64,000 nt of DNA from Glycomyces tenuis DSM 44171 (lineage in GTDB: Bacteria > Actinomycetota > Actinomycetes > Mycobacteriales > Micromonosporaceae): positions 11,824 to 75,823 of the forward strand of contig NZ_ATYW01000021.1 of the NCBI RefSeq assembly GCF_000427885.1. The letters are read 5' to 3'. Below, one piece after another: positions 43,602 through 52,502 of this stretch. The translations under genes were made by a program, and so were the position numbers. The notes under the pieces are model-generated. The model saw only the letters and a program-made list of their open reading frames with translations, did not search any database and was not told the origin of the DNA. How positions within the stretch are numbered: the stretch's first letter is position 1; each line of letters opens with the position of its first letter.

Positions 43602-43975
43602 TGTCCGGCGCCGACGTCTTCACCATGGACCCCGGCGAGGTCCACAAGTCGGTGGAGATCCTCTTCGACGTCGAATCCGAGGTCGAAGCCCGCACCGGCA
43701 CCCTCGTCGAGTCCACGGGCTCCCTCGCGCAGGGACTGACCGACTCCCGCACCGCACTCGGCCCGGCACTGGCCGAGGCCGCCGACTGGTGGAAGGTCCT
43801 CCGCGCCGGCGGCTTCGCCGGGCTGTGCGGCAACACCGGCGAGTACCTCGCGGTCTGCGCCGAGGAGGCCGTCGAGGTCGACGACTACAACGCGGGCGAC
43901 TTCGCCTCCTACGCCGACCACGACCGCTACCCGGGCCGGGACAACGCGAACGCCTCGGCCCGCCCGGACTGGTAG
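43601..43975 (+). CDS. WXG100-like/ESX-type small protein
   Basis: The 124-residue soluble protein has no signal peptide. It is predicted helical, begins FTMDPGEVHKSVEILFDVESEVE, contains LAEAADWWKVLRAGGFAGLCGNTGEYL and has the length and build of ESX-associated DUF-type partners of secreted toxins (PE/WXG-like helical pairs). A canonical WXG turn is not certain. The gene is immediately followed (9 nt gap) by the large hydrolase, so I infer that it is the secretion partner or chaperone. Confidence 0.6.
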   Translation: MSGADVFTMDPGEVHKSVEILFDVESEVEARTGTLVESTGSLAQGLTDSRTALGPALAEAADWWKVLRAGGFAGLCGNTGEYLAVCAEEAVEVDDYNAGDFASYADHDRYPGRDNANASARPDW

Positions 43976-43984
43976 GGGACCGCG

Positions 43985-45811
43985 ATGAGCGACCTGACGT
44001 GGAAAGACCTCCGAGACCTCGACTGCGCGGCTGTCCGCGACATCGGCGAGCGGTGGAAGACCTATGTGGCCGAGATGGCCGAGCAGTCCGAGCGGCTGCG
44101 CGGCGACGTCGTCGACGGGCACCTGAGCGCCGCCGACTACGAGTCCGACACCGCCGACCAGATCCGCGAGCACATCGGCCTCTTCGCGGGGCGGTTCGAG
44201 GACGACCTGGCCGACTACGCCGACATCCGCCTCGCCACCACGCTGCTGGAGACCGCCGACGCTCTGGAGGCCGAGCAGAAGGAGCTCAACGAGGTGGTCG
44301 GCCTGATCGAGGAGCACGACTTCGAGATCGAAGGCGGGCCCCGCGAATACGAGGTGAACCCGACAGGGCACCTCCACCGCGCGATCTGGCTGCACCTGGA
44401 CCCGCCGCAGTGGCTCTGCGACCGCGCCGGAGTCGGCAAGCCCTCGGCCTGGTACGACCTGCTCAGCGAGGCCGAGGTCCTCGGCAATCTCAACGACATC
44501 TACAACGCCGCGAACGAGCTCTGCGGGCAGTACCAGGACTGGCTGCGAGCGGTCATGTCCCGCGCCCACGACGCCGACGACGACGCGGCCGCTGCGCTCG
44601 CGGCGATGCGCGAGAACCCCTCGGAGCTGCCGCCGCAGCTGGGGGCGACCTATGACGAGCTGATCGACGACTACAAGAGCGAACTGAGCGAAGAGGTCGC
44701 CGCCGAGATGGAGGCGATCGCGAACGGTGACTCGGACATGTCGCCCGAGCAGGTCAACCGGTGGTGGGAGAACCTGAGCGACGCCGAGCGGGAGGCGCTG
44801 ATCGCCGAGCATCCGGAATGGGTCGGCCCCACCGACGGCATTCCCGTCGAGGCCCGCGACACGGCGAACCGGACCGTCCTGGACGACCGGATCAGCGAGC
44901 TCGACATGCAGATCGCCTCCATCGAGGCCCAGTTGGAGACGCTGAACGGCGACCCGAACGCGGCGGGCATGTACGGGCAGAGCGGCGCCGACCCCGACGA
45001 GCTGCGGGCCGAGCTGGAGGAGCTGCGCGAGGACCGCGACGGGCTCGCGGCGTTGCAGGACAGGATCACCGACGACAATGGCGAGCCAGCTATCACTGAC
45101 AAAACCGGTCAACCCTACTACCTGATGGACTTCGGCACCGAGGGCAGCGGCCAGGCCGTCGTCTCCATCGGCAACCCGGACACGGCCCAAAACGTCAACG
45201 CCTACGTGCCCGGCACGACCGCCGACCTGCAAGGGGCTGCGGGCGGACTCATGAACCGCACCGAGACCATGGCTCGTGACGCCCAGTACCTGGCGCCCGG
45301 AGAGGAGACCGCAACGATCCTATGGATGGGCTACGACGCGCCGGACACTGTCTTCCCCGAGGCGACCCAGACCGAGTGGGCCGAGGGCGCCGCTGACGAC
45401 CTCGAATCCTTCACCCAGGGCATCCGCGCCACCGCCGAGGGCGATCCGTCGAACCTGACGCTCACCGGGCACTCGTACGGCACCACCGTCATTGGCGAGG
45501 CCGCCGCCACCGAGGGCGTCGACGCCGACAACCTGATCTTCGTCGCTTCCCCCGGTGTCATTGTCAGTACCGCTGATGCGCTCGGTGTCGACGGTGAGAA
45601 CGTGTACGCGTCCACCAACAGCCTCGATCCCATCTCGCTCACCCCGGACTTCCTGCTCGGTGAGAACCCGACTGAAGGGGTCTTTGGCGGCAGTACCTTC
45701 CACAGCGATCACGGGGCCTGGAACGCCAACAACCACAGCACCTACTGGGACGACACGAATACGGCGGGCCGCGACAGTATGGCCAAGATCGTTACGGGGG
45801 CGGGGGGCTGA
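43985..45811 (+). CDS. DUF1023 alpha/beta hydrolase with ESX-type helical N-terminus
   Basis: The 608-residue protein has a helical WXG-like N-terminal region (about residues 1-100), a long charged coiled segment (LDDRISELDMQIASIEAQLE, about 300-360) and a C-terminal DUF1023 hydrolase: NVNAYVPGTTADLQ, MGYDAPDTVFPEA, nucleophile in LTGHSYGTTV near residue 500, ASPGV and the final His in FHSDHGAW. No signal peptide is seen; type VII-like export is plausible. Likely a lipase/esterase, possibly an effector. The stretch around 45,075-45,120 is less GC-biased than its surroundings. Confidence 0.82.
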   Translation: MSDLTWKDLRDLDCAAVRDIGERWKTYVAEMAEQSERLRGDVVDGHLSAADYESDTADQIREHIGLFAGRFEDDLADYADIRLATTLLETADALEAEQKELNEVVGLIEEHDFEIEGGPREYEVNPTGHLHRAIWLHLDPPQWLCDRAGVGKPSAWYDLLSEAEVLGNLNDIYNAANELCGQYQDWLRAVMSRAHDADDDAAAALAAMRENPSELPPQLGATYDELIDDYKSELSEEVAAEMEAIANGDSDMSPEQVNRWWENLSDAEREALIAEHPEWVGPTDGIPVEARDTANRTVLDDRISELDMQIASIEAQLETLNGDPNAAGMYGQSGADPDELRAELEELREDRDGLAALQDRITDDNGEPAITDKTGQPYYLMDFGTEGSGQAVVSIGNPDTAQNVNAYVPGTTADLQGAAGGLMNRTETMARDAQYLAPGEETATILWMGYDAPDTVFPEATQTEWAEGAADDLESFTQGIRATAEGDPSNLTLTGHSYGTTVIGEAAATEGVDADNLIFVASPGVIVSTADALGVDGENVYASTNSLDPISLTPDFLLGENPTEGVFGGSTFHSDHGAWNANNHSTYWDDTNTAGRDSMAKIVTGAGG

Positions 45812-45816
45812 GCGAC

Positions 45817-46512
45817 ATGAACTTCATCTCGAACCGGGTGGCGTCTGTGGTGCTCGCTGTGGCCGCCATTCTCGCATTGACCGCCTGCTCTGCCGTAGGA
45901 GATGCCTTGAACCAGCCGCCCCAGACCGAGTACACCCAGGCCGAGGCCTATGCCCCCATGGAAGCCGTCGCCGCTGAGGCGGTCGAGTCCCTGACCGACT
46001 TTCCCGGATTCGAACAGCGCAGCTGGGGAGAGATGCCGTGCAGTCACAATGGTATCGACGATCCCGACTACACCAACATCGAGATCGACTACAGTTTCTC
46101 GCTTGAGGTCTCCGAGACCGACCAGATCCGCGAAGACTACGTAGAAGAGCTGCGGGAATACTGGACCGCGCAAGGATACGAGATTACTCGTGATGAGGAG
46201 TCGACTTACGACGATCGTCTTGATCGCAATCTGGTCGTGCGGACTGACGATGGCATCACCCTCTGGTACCGGGTCGCCGGATACGTCGGTCTCGTGATCC
46301 AGTCCGGCTGCGTCCCGGTCAGCGACCTTAGCGAGATCGAGTACGTGCCCCCGATCGGTGGCATCGAGCCCGGAGGCGAAGGCGACAAACTCGACCGGTA
46401 CTTCCCCGACGGCATCCCCACCGACCAGGCCGCGGCCGTCGATCCTTTCGCCAACACGCAGGCCGGACCGGCGCCGTTCGACTCGCCCGGGTCCTACGAC
46501 AACCTCCTCTGA
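45817..46512 (+). CDS. Lipoprotein encoded after the DUF1023 hydrolase
   Basis: The 231-residue precursor has a lipoprotein signal with lipobox LTACS (Cys near residue 24) and an extracytoplasmic domain with two Cys (MPCSHNGID and QSGCVPVSD) and mixed alpha/beta pattern. Codon use is distinctly less GC-rich than the genome average (gat, aat, tac frequent), suggesting recent acquisition. It starts 5 nt after the hydrolase stop. By analogy with toxin-immunity cassettes it may protect against the hydrolase; that is inference. Confidence 0.7.
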   Translation: MNFISNRVASVVLAVAAILALTACSAVGDALNQPPQTEYTQAEAYAPMEAVAAEAVESLTDFPGFEQRSWGEMPCSHNGIDDPDYTNIEIDYSFSLEVSETDQIREDYVEELREYWTAQGYEITRDEESTYDDRLDRNLVVRTDDGITLWYRVAGYVGLVIQSGCVPVSDLSEIEYVPPIGGIEPGGEGDKLDRYFPDGIPTDQAAAVDPFANTQAGPAPFDSPGSYDNLL

Positions 46513-46519
46513 AACGACT

Positions 46520-46559
46520 TCCGCCTCGCCGCCAGGACAAACCCTGGGGACGAGGCGGA
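46520..46559. terminator. Bidirectional terminator
   Basis: TCCGCCTCG (46520-46528) pairs with CGAGGCGGA (46551-46559) with an inner CCAGG/CCTGG stem. It lies between the lipoprotein gene and the convergent serC gene. Confidence 0.6.
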
Positions 46560-46572
46560 GGACGCGATGTTC

Positions 46573-47688
46573 TTAAGCGAGCCGCTCGACGACGTAGTCG
46601 ATCGCCTCGGTCAGCTTCGCAGTGTCCGAGGGGTCCACGGCCGGGTAGGTCGCGACGCGCAGCTGGTTGCGGCCCAGCTTGCGATACGGCTCGGTGTCGA
46701 GGATCCCGTTCGCGCGCAGCACCTTCGCGATCTCGGCGGCGTCGACGCCGTCGAAGTCGATCGTGGCGACCACGTTGGACCGCAGCCGCTCGTCGGCCAC
46801 GAACGGCTGCGCGAACTCGCGCGAGGCCGCCCACGAGTACAGTGCCCCGGCCGACTCGGCGCAGCGCTTGGTGGCCGACGCGAGCCCGCCCGCGGCGTTG
46901 AGCGCGTCGACCTGCTCGGCGGCGAGCACGAGCGTGGCCACCGCCGGGGTGTTGTACGTCTGGTCCTTGCGCGAGTTGTCGATCGCGGTCTTCAGGTCCA
47001 GGAACGCCGGGATGTAGCGGCCGGAGGCGGCGATCCGCTCGGCGCGTTCGATCGCGGCCGGGCTCATCAGCGCGATCCACAGCCCGCCGTCGGAGGCCAG
47101 GCCCTTCTGCGGCGCGAAGTAGTAGCAGTCGGTCTCGGCCATGTCGACCGGCAGGCCCGCCGCCGCGGAGGTGGCGTCGTGCAGCATCAGCGCGCCTTCG
47201 GCGCCGACGCGCTCGACGTCGACGGCCACGCCGGTCGAGGTCTCGTTGTGCGGCGTGGCGTACACGTCGACGCCGTCCTCGGCGCTCAGGTACGCGGCCG
47301 AACCGGGCTCGGCGGTGACCACGGTCGGCTCGGACAGGTGCGGGGCGATCTGGACGGCCTTGGCGAACTTGGAGCCGAACTCGCCGAAGCTGGCGGCCTG
47401 CGCCTTGTCCTCGACGAGGCCGAAGACGGCGACCTCCCAGAACGCGGTGGCGCCGCCGACGCCGAGGACCACCTCGTAGCCCTCCGGCAGGGAGAACAGC
47501 TCGGTCAGGCCGCGGCGCAGCCGCCCCACCTGGTTCTTGACCGCGCTCTTGCGGTGGGAGGTGCCCATGACGGACTTGCCGACCCCGGCCAGTGCGCTCA
47601 TCGCGTCGGCGGGCACCTTGGAGGGCCCGGATCCGAACCGCCCGTCGGCGGGCAGCAGCTCGGCTGGGATGGTGATCTCGTCGGTCAC
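46573..47688 (-). CDS. serC: Phosphoserine aminotransferase
   Basis: The 371-residue PLP enzyme makes 3-phosphoserine in serine synthesis. It is the actinobacterial/archaeal-type SerC: FGSGPSKVPADAM and MGTSHRKSAVK at the N-terminus, GGATAFWEVA, HNETSTGVAV, the Asp in LMLHDATSAAAG, the PLP Lys in FAPQKGLASDGGLW, TYNTPAVATL and the C-terminal RVATYPAVD. GGAG precedes the GTG at 47688. Convergent with the lipoprotein cassette. Confidence 0.95.
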   Translation of the reverse strand: MTDEITIPAELLPADGRFGSGPSKVPADAMSALAGVGKSVMGTSHRKSAVKNQVGRLRRGLTELFSLPEGYEVVLGVGGATAFWEVAVFGLVEDKAQAASFGEFGSKFAKAVQIAPHLSEPTVVTAEPGSAAYLSAEDGVDVYATPHNETSTGVAVDVERVGAEGALMLHDATSAAAGLPVDMAETDCYYFAPQKGLASDGGLWIALMSPAAIERAERIAASGRYIPAFLDLKTAIDNSRKDQTYNTPAVATLVLAAEQVDALNAAGGLASATKRCAESAGALYSWAASREFAQPFVADERLRSNVVATIDFDGVDAAEIAKVLRANGILDTEPYRKLGRNQLRVATYPAVDPSDTAKLTEAIDYVVERLA

Positions 47689-47731
47689 TTCAGGCTCCGT
47701 TCTCGTCGGTCCTCGGCCACCATAACGCCGG

Positions 47732-49780
47732 TCAGTCGCCCTGCCGCAGCGCGGGGGCCCATGTCGTACCAGGTGGGACGCCGGGCGCGGAGGAGGCGGT
47801 GTAGACCTCGCCGTCGACGGCGGTCGCCCACAGCCGCAGGCCGCCCTCGCCGTCGAAGGCGATCGCGGGGCGTCGGGTGAGGACGACGTCGCCGTGGCTC
47901 CAGTGGACGTCCAGGGGCTCGGCGAGGCCGTGTTCGAGTTCGCCGAGAGCGAGGGTGACGACGGCCGGGGCGCCGGTGGCGTCGTCGGCGGCGACGGCGA
48001 CGGTGCCGCCTGCGCTGACCGCGACGGCGGGCGGGAGGATGCCGCCGTCGAGGCGCAGGAGCGTCGGCGTCCACTCCGCGCCGAGCCCGTAGTGCAGGAC
48101 GACGTCGGCGCTGCCGGCGCTGCGGGAGGCGATGACGATGCGCCCGTCGGGCGCGGCCGCGGCGGCGACGGCGCCGGCCGGGACGTAGCCTGCTTCGCCG
48201 CCGACGTGCGGCAGGTCGAGGTCGCGGGTGGTCCAGTCGTCGCCGTGCCGTTCCCAGATCGCCAGGCCCTCGGGGGTGGCGGCGAGGATGGCGATGCCGT
48301 CCGCGGTGGCGATGGCGGCCGGGGAGTCGTGGACCATGCGGCCGTCGAGGTGGGTCCAGTCGCCCCATTCGCCGCCGTCCGGCTTGGTGCGCACGTGCAC
48401 GCCCCGGTCGGGGCTGCGGACGGCGACGACGGTCGCCGCGCCGTCGTCGGCGGCCGTCGGCGGCCCGATGTGGCGCGCGAGGTCGCCGCTCCCGGCGGGG
48501 TTGCCCAGGTTCGTCCACTCGCCGCTGTCGAGATCGAGGCAGTGGACGTCGCGGGTGTGGTCCTCGCGGGCGGGGGTGTACTCGGGGCTGACGGCGAAGA
48601 CACGGGAGCCGGCGACGCCGATCGACGGGAGCAGTTCGGGCCCGCCCGCGTCGTCCCACGACTGGCCGCGTTTGACGCGCAGCCTGCTGCCCTGCACGGT
48701 GAGCGGCCGGAGGGCGCTTTCCGCGGTCGTGGCCGCGACGGCGACGGAGTAGCGCGGGTGGGTGGCGATGCCGTAGGTGTCGCCCACGTTGGGGCCGATG
48801 ACGAGCCGGTCGCCGCAGCCGGCGGGGTCGCCGCAGTCGAAGCCGTCGGCCCAGGCGTAGACGTTGAGGGCCCGGCCCTTGGTGTCGCGGTCGGCGCTGC
48901 CGAGGTTGCCCGGCCAGCGGCGGTTGTAGTAGCCGCGCCAGGACTCGACGACGGCGGCCTGCCCCCATTCGCGGACGGCTTCCCAGGCGAACAGGGCGGC
49001 GGCGGTGTGGTCGATGTGGTCGGAGTAGCCGGTCTGCTCGGCGCCGAGCTTCTCGCCGACGACCGGGTCGGGGTCGGGGTCGAGCGTGTTGACGACGGCG
49101 GGCCGGTAGTGCTCGAGCAGTTCGAGGAGGGTCGCCTGGATCGTCTCGCGGTCGACGGTGGACTCGCCGGTGAGCGGGGAGCCTTCCGGCGGCAGCACCA
49201 GGGAGTCCCCGAGGCCCCCTTCCCACAGCGAGAGCAGGCGGGTGAAGTCGCCGGTGAGACGCCCGAGGTTCGTCCACAGCGAGCAGAATATGAGGTGGAC
49301 TTCGGGCCGGTCGCGCAGGACGCAGATCTCGACCTGCTGGCCCGAGTCGAGGTCGGCGGCCTCCCGGTCCCACTCCGACTCGGAGTCGCCGGTGGCGAGG
49401 TGGGCGTAGGCGCGGCGCAGGCCGGTGTTGCGGGCGGCGGCGTAGCCGGCGTAGTCGGGGGCTCTGGCGATGTCGCGGGTGTTGCGCCCGTCGGCTTCGC
49501 CGGCGGTGAGGACGACGGTGCAGATCCCGGCGCCGGCGGCGAGGACGCGGGCGATGCGCGGGTTGATGAAGTACAGGCAGTCGTCGGGGTGGGCGACGAT
49601 CTGCATGTGGACCGGGCCGGTCCTGGGGTGCTCGGGGAGGGGGTGGGCGCCGTTCAGGCTCGAACCCCACAGCGACCAGCCGGTCTCCCCTGCGGCGGCC
49701 GCGACGGCGAGACCGGCGATCCCTCCGAACAGGAGTGATCGTCGGCGCAGCACGGAAGGCCGGGGGGCGGGGGAGGACAT
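47732..49780 (-). CDS. Secreted PIG-L family deacetylase with propeller-like C-terminus
   Basis: The 682-residue precursor has a twin-arginine-type signal (LRRRSLLFGG) and a PIG-L (LmbE-like) deacetylase domain with the zinc motif VAHPDDCLYF near residue 63 and HID in SDHIDHTAA near 245. The C-terminal half (from about 350) has repeated Trp/Gly/Asp blocks such as GEWTNLGNPAG, GEWGDWTHLDG and DDWTTRDLDLP, consistent with a beta-propeller that may bind glycan. Substrate is probably an N-acetylated sugar. The ATG at 49780 is chosen for the signal peptide. Confidence 0.88.
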   Translation of the reverse strand: MSSPAPRPSVLRRRSLLFGGIAGLAVAAAAGETGWSLWGSSLNGAHPLPEHPRTGPVHMQIVAHPDDCLYFINPRIARVLAAGAGICTVVLTAGEADGRNTRDIARAPDYAGYAAARNTGLRRAYAHLATGDSESEWDREAADLDSGQQVEICVLRDRPEVHLIFCSLWTNLGRLTGDFTRLLSLWEGGLGDSLVLPPEGSPLTGESTVDRETIQATLLELLEHYRPAVVNTLDPDPDPVVGEKLGAEQTGYSDHIDHTAAALFAWEAVREWGQAAVVESWRGYYNRRWPGNLGSADRDTKGRALNVYAWADGFDCGDPAGCGDRLVIGPNVGDTYGIATHPRYSVAVAATTAESALRPLTVQGSRLRVKRGQSWDDAGGPELLPSIGVAGSRVFAVSPEYTPAREDHTRDVHCLDLDSGEWTNLGNPAGSGDLARHIGPPTAADDGAATVVAVRSPDRGVHVRTKPDGGEWGDWTHLDGRMVHDSPAAIATADGIAILAATPEGLAIWERHGDDWTTRDLDLPHVGGEAGYVPAGAVAAAAAPDGRIVIASRSAGSADVVLHYGLGAEWTPTLLRLDGGILPPAVAVSAGGTVAVAADDATGAPAVVTLALGELEHGLAEPLDVHWSHGDVVLTRRPAIAFDGEGGLRLWATAVDGEVYTASSAPGVPPGTTWAPALRQGD

Positions 49781-49843
49781 GGGTGTCTCGTTCGGGTCGT
49801 CAGATGGTGTTCCACAGGCATCGTAGCCGAGCCCGGCATGTGC

Positions 49844-49881
49844 GAGGCCCGCATGCCGCGGCGGCGCGGCATGCGGGCCTC
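49844..49881 (-). terminator. Terminator after citrate synthase gene
   Basis: A 17 bp perfect repeat (49844-49860 with 49865-49881, 4 nt loop) begins 25 nt beyond the citrate synthase stop on the minus strand, separating it from the PIG-L gene. Confidence 0.65.
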
Positions 49882-49905
49882 AAGTGCGGTTTCGGGCCTG
49901 GCGGC

Positions 49906-50994
49906 CTACTCCCAACCCTCCACGTCGGAGGGCTTGCGGGGGCCGGGGCCGACGTAGGTCGCCGAGGGGCGCACGATCCGGCCGAGCTTCTTCTGCTCGA
50001 GGATGTGGGCGCTCCAGCCGGCGACGCGGGCGCAGGTGAACATGGGCGTGAACAGCTCGGCGGGCACCTCGGCGAAGTCGAGGACCACCGCGGACCAGAA
50101 CTCGACGTTGGTGGCGAGCACGCGGTCGGGCTTGCGGGCCTTGAGCTCGGCCAGGGCGGCCTTCTCCAGGGCCTCGGCGACCTCGTAGCGGGGGGCGCCC
50201 AGTTCCTTGGCGGCGGCGCGCAGCACGCGCGAGCGCGGGTCCTCGGCGCGGTAGACGCGGTGGCCGAAGCCCATGAGGCGCTCGCCGGAGTCGAGGAGGT
50301 TCTTGACGTAGGCGTCGGCGTCGCCGCTCTTCTCCACGCCTTCGATCATGTGGAGGACGCGGGAGGGGGCGCCGCCGTGGAGCGGGCCGGAGAGCGCGCC
50401 GATCCCCGAGGAGATCGCGGCGGCGGCGTCGGCGCCGGTGGAGGCGACGACGCGGGAGGTGAAGGTGGAGGCGTTCATGCCGTGCTCGGCGGCGGACATG
50501 AGATAGGTGTCGACGGCCTTGACGTGGGCGGGGTCGGGCTCGCCCCTCCAGCGGCGCATGAACCGCTCGGTGATGGTCTCGGCCTTGTCGATCTCCGACT
50601 GCGGGACGGCGGGGCGGCCGGATCCGCGGGCGGACTGGGCGATGAACGACAGCGTGGTGACCGAGACGCGGGCGAGGTCGTCGCGGGCGGTGTCGTCGTC
50701 GATGTCGAGCAGGGGCTTGAGACCCCAGAAGGGCGCGAGCATGGCGACGGCGGCCTGGGCGTCGACGCGCGTGTCGCCTGAGGAGACGGGGACCGGGACG
50801 GGTTCGGCGGCGGGCAGGCCGTTGCCGAACTTGCCATCGACGAGCAGGCCCCAGACGTCGCCGTAGGAGGTCTGGCCGACCAGGTCCTGGATGTCGACGC
50901 CGCGGTAGCGGAGCGACCCCCCTTCCTTGTCGGGCTCGGCGATTTCGGTCTCGAAGGCGACTACGCCCTCGAGACCGGGCTTGAACTCAGACAT
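49906..50994 (-). CDS. citA: Citrate synthase (CitA/citrate synthase 2 type)
   Basis: The 362-residue protein condenses acetyl-CoA and oxaloacetate. It shows SLRYRGVDIQDL, SAAEHGMNASTF (His), LSGPLHGGAPS, LMGFGHRVYRAEDPR (second His) and NVEFWSAVVLDFAEVP where a Glu stands at the usual catalytic Asp position, as I recall for the actinobacterial CitA group. The C-terminus ILEQKKLGRIVRPSATYVGP is characteristic. AGGAG precedes the ATG at 50994. Divergent from the epimerase gene. Confidence 0.95.
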   Translation of the reverse strand: MSEFKPGLEGVVAFETEIAEPDKEGGSLRYRGVDIQDLVGQTSYGDVWGLLVDGKFGNGLPAAEPVPVPVSSGDTRVDAQAAVAMLAPFWGLKPLLDIDDDTARDDLARVSVTTLSFIAQSARGSGRPAVPQSEIDKAETITERFMRRWRGEPDPAHVKAVDTYLMSAAEHGMNASTFTSRVVASTGADAAAAISSGIGALSGPLHGGAPSRVLHMIEGVEKSGDADAYVKNLLDSGERLMGFGHRVYRAEDPRSRVLRAAAKELGAPRYEVAEALEKAALAELKARKPDRVLATNVEFWSAVVLDFAEVPAELFTPMFTCARVAGWSAHILEQKKLGRIVRPSATYVGPGPRKPSDVEGWE

Positions 50995-51350
50995 CGTTGT
51001 ACTCCTGAGTGGTTGTCCCTGTGGTTGCCGACCGGGGGCTTCCGGGAGGCGACGGTTCGTAGTTATTGGGGAAATGGTGCCTCAATGCGTTCGGCTACGG
51101 AAGGCCGCGCTCCGCGAGGGTGATCCCGTTTCGGGCCCGAAAAGTGGCGCAAAATATGAGACAGGCAAAGTGAGACGGGTATTTTATGGTGTTTTGACTG
51201 TTTTCATGGGAGGGTTTCAATAAAGTGTCTTGTCGGGTTCAACGGTTCGCTGCGATCTCCCCCACATCGATATGCGTGCCGCAGATCATCCGCCATGAGC
51301 TAACGTCAAAGCACGTCCCGCCCCATCCCGAACGACATGGAGGTACCCCG
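50995..51350. promoter_or_regulatory. Divergent citA/epimerase control region
   Basis: This 356 bp region has no gene. Its centre (51150-51240) is AT-rich. On the plus strand TTGACT (51194-51199), 18 nt and CAATAA (51218-51223) form a weak promoter candidate for the epimerase gene, with ACATGGAGG just before the ATG at 51351. On the minus strand several TAAAAT/CATATT boxes between 51150 and 51190 could serve citA. Confidence 0.35.
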
Positions 51351-52247
51351 ATGGCGCTGTCCGGCGAGCAATGGTCTATCGCCTACAACGACCACGAGGC
51401 GACCATCGTCGCCGTCGGCGGTGGCGTACGCGCCTACACCTACCGCGGACGCCATGTCGTCGCCACCTACGGGGACGAGGAGCTCGCCCCCGGCTGGTCC
51501 GGCCACGTCCTCGCCCCATGGCCCAACCGAGTCCGCGACGGCCAGTACGCCTACGACGGCGAGCAGTACCAGCTGCCCATCAACGAGATCCCGACCAACA
51601 CCGCCCTCCACGGCTTCGTCGCCTGGGCCGAATGGACCGCCTCCGAGGTCACCGACACCTCGGTCACGCTCGAATGCCGGCTCCCCGCGCGGATGGGCTA
51701 CCCGTGGACGCTCCAGCTGCGCACCCGCTGGTCGGTGGGCCCCGGCGGCCTCCGGGCCGCCCACACCGTGTCCAACCCCGGCACGCGCACCGCGCCCTTC
51801 GGCCTGGGCACCCACTCCTACCTGCACGCCGGCGAGCTCGACCGCATCGACCAGGCCACGCTGCACGTCCCGGCCAAGAAGAAGCTGAAGCTCGACAAGC
51901 AGCAGATCCCGGTCGGCTCGGGCCCGGCCGACCTCCCCGAGTCGACCGTCCTGGGCGAGCAGGTCATCGACGACGCCTACGGCGACCTCCAGCGCGGCTC
52001 GGACGGCAAGGCCGAGGTGCGCCTCGCCGACCCGGTCTCCGGCACGGCCGTGACGGTGTGGATGGACGAGTCGTTCAAGTGGGTCCACATCTACACCTCC
52101 GACGGCCTCGAGGGTGGCCGCAAGCGCGGCTCGGTGGCGATCGAGCCGACCACCTGCCCTCCCAACGCGCTCGCCACCGGCGAGGACCTGATCGAACTCG
52201 CGCCGAGCGAGGCGTGGTTCGGCGTCTGGGGCATCCGCCCGGAGTGA
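51351..52247 (+). CDS. Aldose 1-epimerase family protein
   Basis: The 298-residue protein is a galactose-mutarotase-like enzyme interconverting sugar anomers in the cytosol. The family features are VLAPWPNRVRDGQY (Asn-Arg substrate contact), TALHGFV with its His, LGTHSYLH with the catalytic His and VAIEPTTCPPNA with the catalytic Glu. The ATG at 51351 has GGAGG upstream and is preferred over the longer open frame beginning at 51225. A strong terminator follows. Confidence 0.9.
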   Translation: MALSGEQWSIAYNDHEATIVAVGGGVRAYTYRGRHVVATYGDEELAPGWSGHVLAPWPNRVRDGQYAYDGEQYQLPINEIPTNTALHGFVAWAEWTASEVTDTSVTLECRLPARMGYPWTLQLRTRWSVGPGGLRAAHTVSNPGTRTAPFGLGTHSYLHAGELDRIDQATLHVPAKKKLKLDKQQIPVGSGPADLPESTVLGEQVIDDAYGDLQRGSDGKAEVRLADPVSGTAVTVWMDESFKWVHIYTSDGLEGGRKRGSVAIEPTTCPPNALATGEDLIELAPSEAWFGVWGIRPE

Positions 52248-52260
52248 CCCTGAACTGATC

Positions 52261-52299
52261 CGAGCCGGGGACCGTCGCGAAGCGACGGTCCCCGGCTCG
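52261..52299 (+). terminator. Terminator after the epimerase gene
   Basis: An 18 bp perfect stem (52261-52278 with 52282-52299) and a 3 nt GAA loop lie 13 nt after the epimerase stop. It isolates the downstream ssd-tad locus. Confidence 0.75.
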
Positions 52300-52319
52300 T
52301 CTCAACCCGCCACCGAAGG

Positions 52320-52416
52320 TTATCCACAGGCCCTGCGCCGCAAGGCAAAGCGAATCAATCTCATGTGGAAACTCTCTGAACTGCGGAAACATCCGATCGC
52401 TTCGAAGTTATCCACA
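52320..52416 (+). promoter_or_regulatory. Two perfect DnaA boxes upstream of ssd-tad
   Basis: TTATCCACA occurs at 52320-52328 and 52408-52416, both on the plus strand and both within GTTATCCACAGG(C/G)C, 88 bp apart. The interval is AT-richer than its surroundings and also contains ATGTGGAAA at 52363. They precede the septum-related ssd gene by 87 bp. Confidence 0.55.
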
Positions 52417-52502
52417 GGCCAAAAACTTTTCCTTGTCAACCCTTGACGACCCCGTCATGGTTACTCCAGGCAACAAAAAGCACACTCAACGTAGGAGTAG
52501 CC

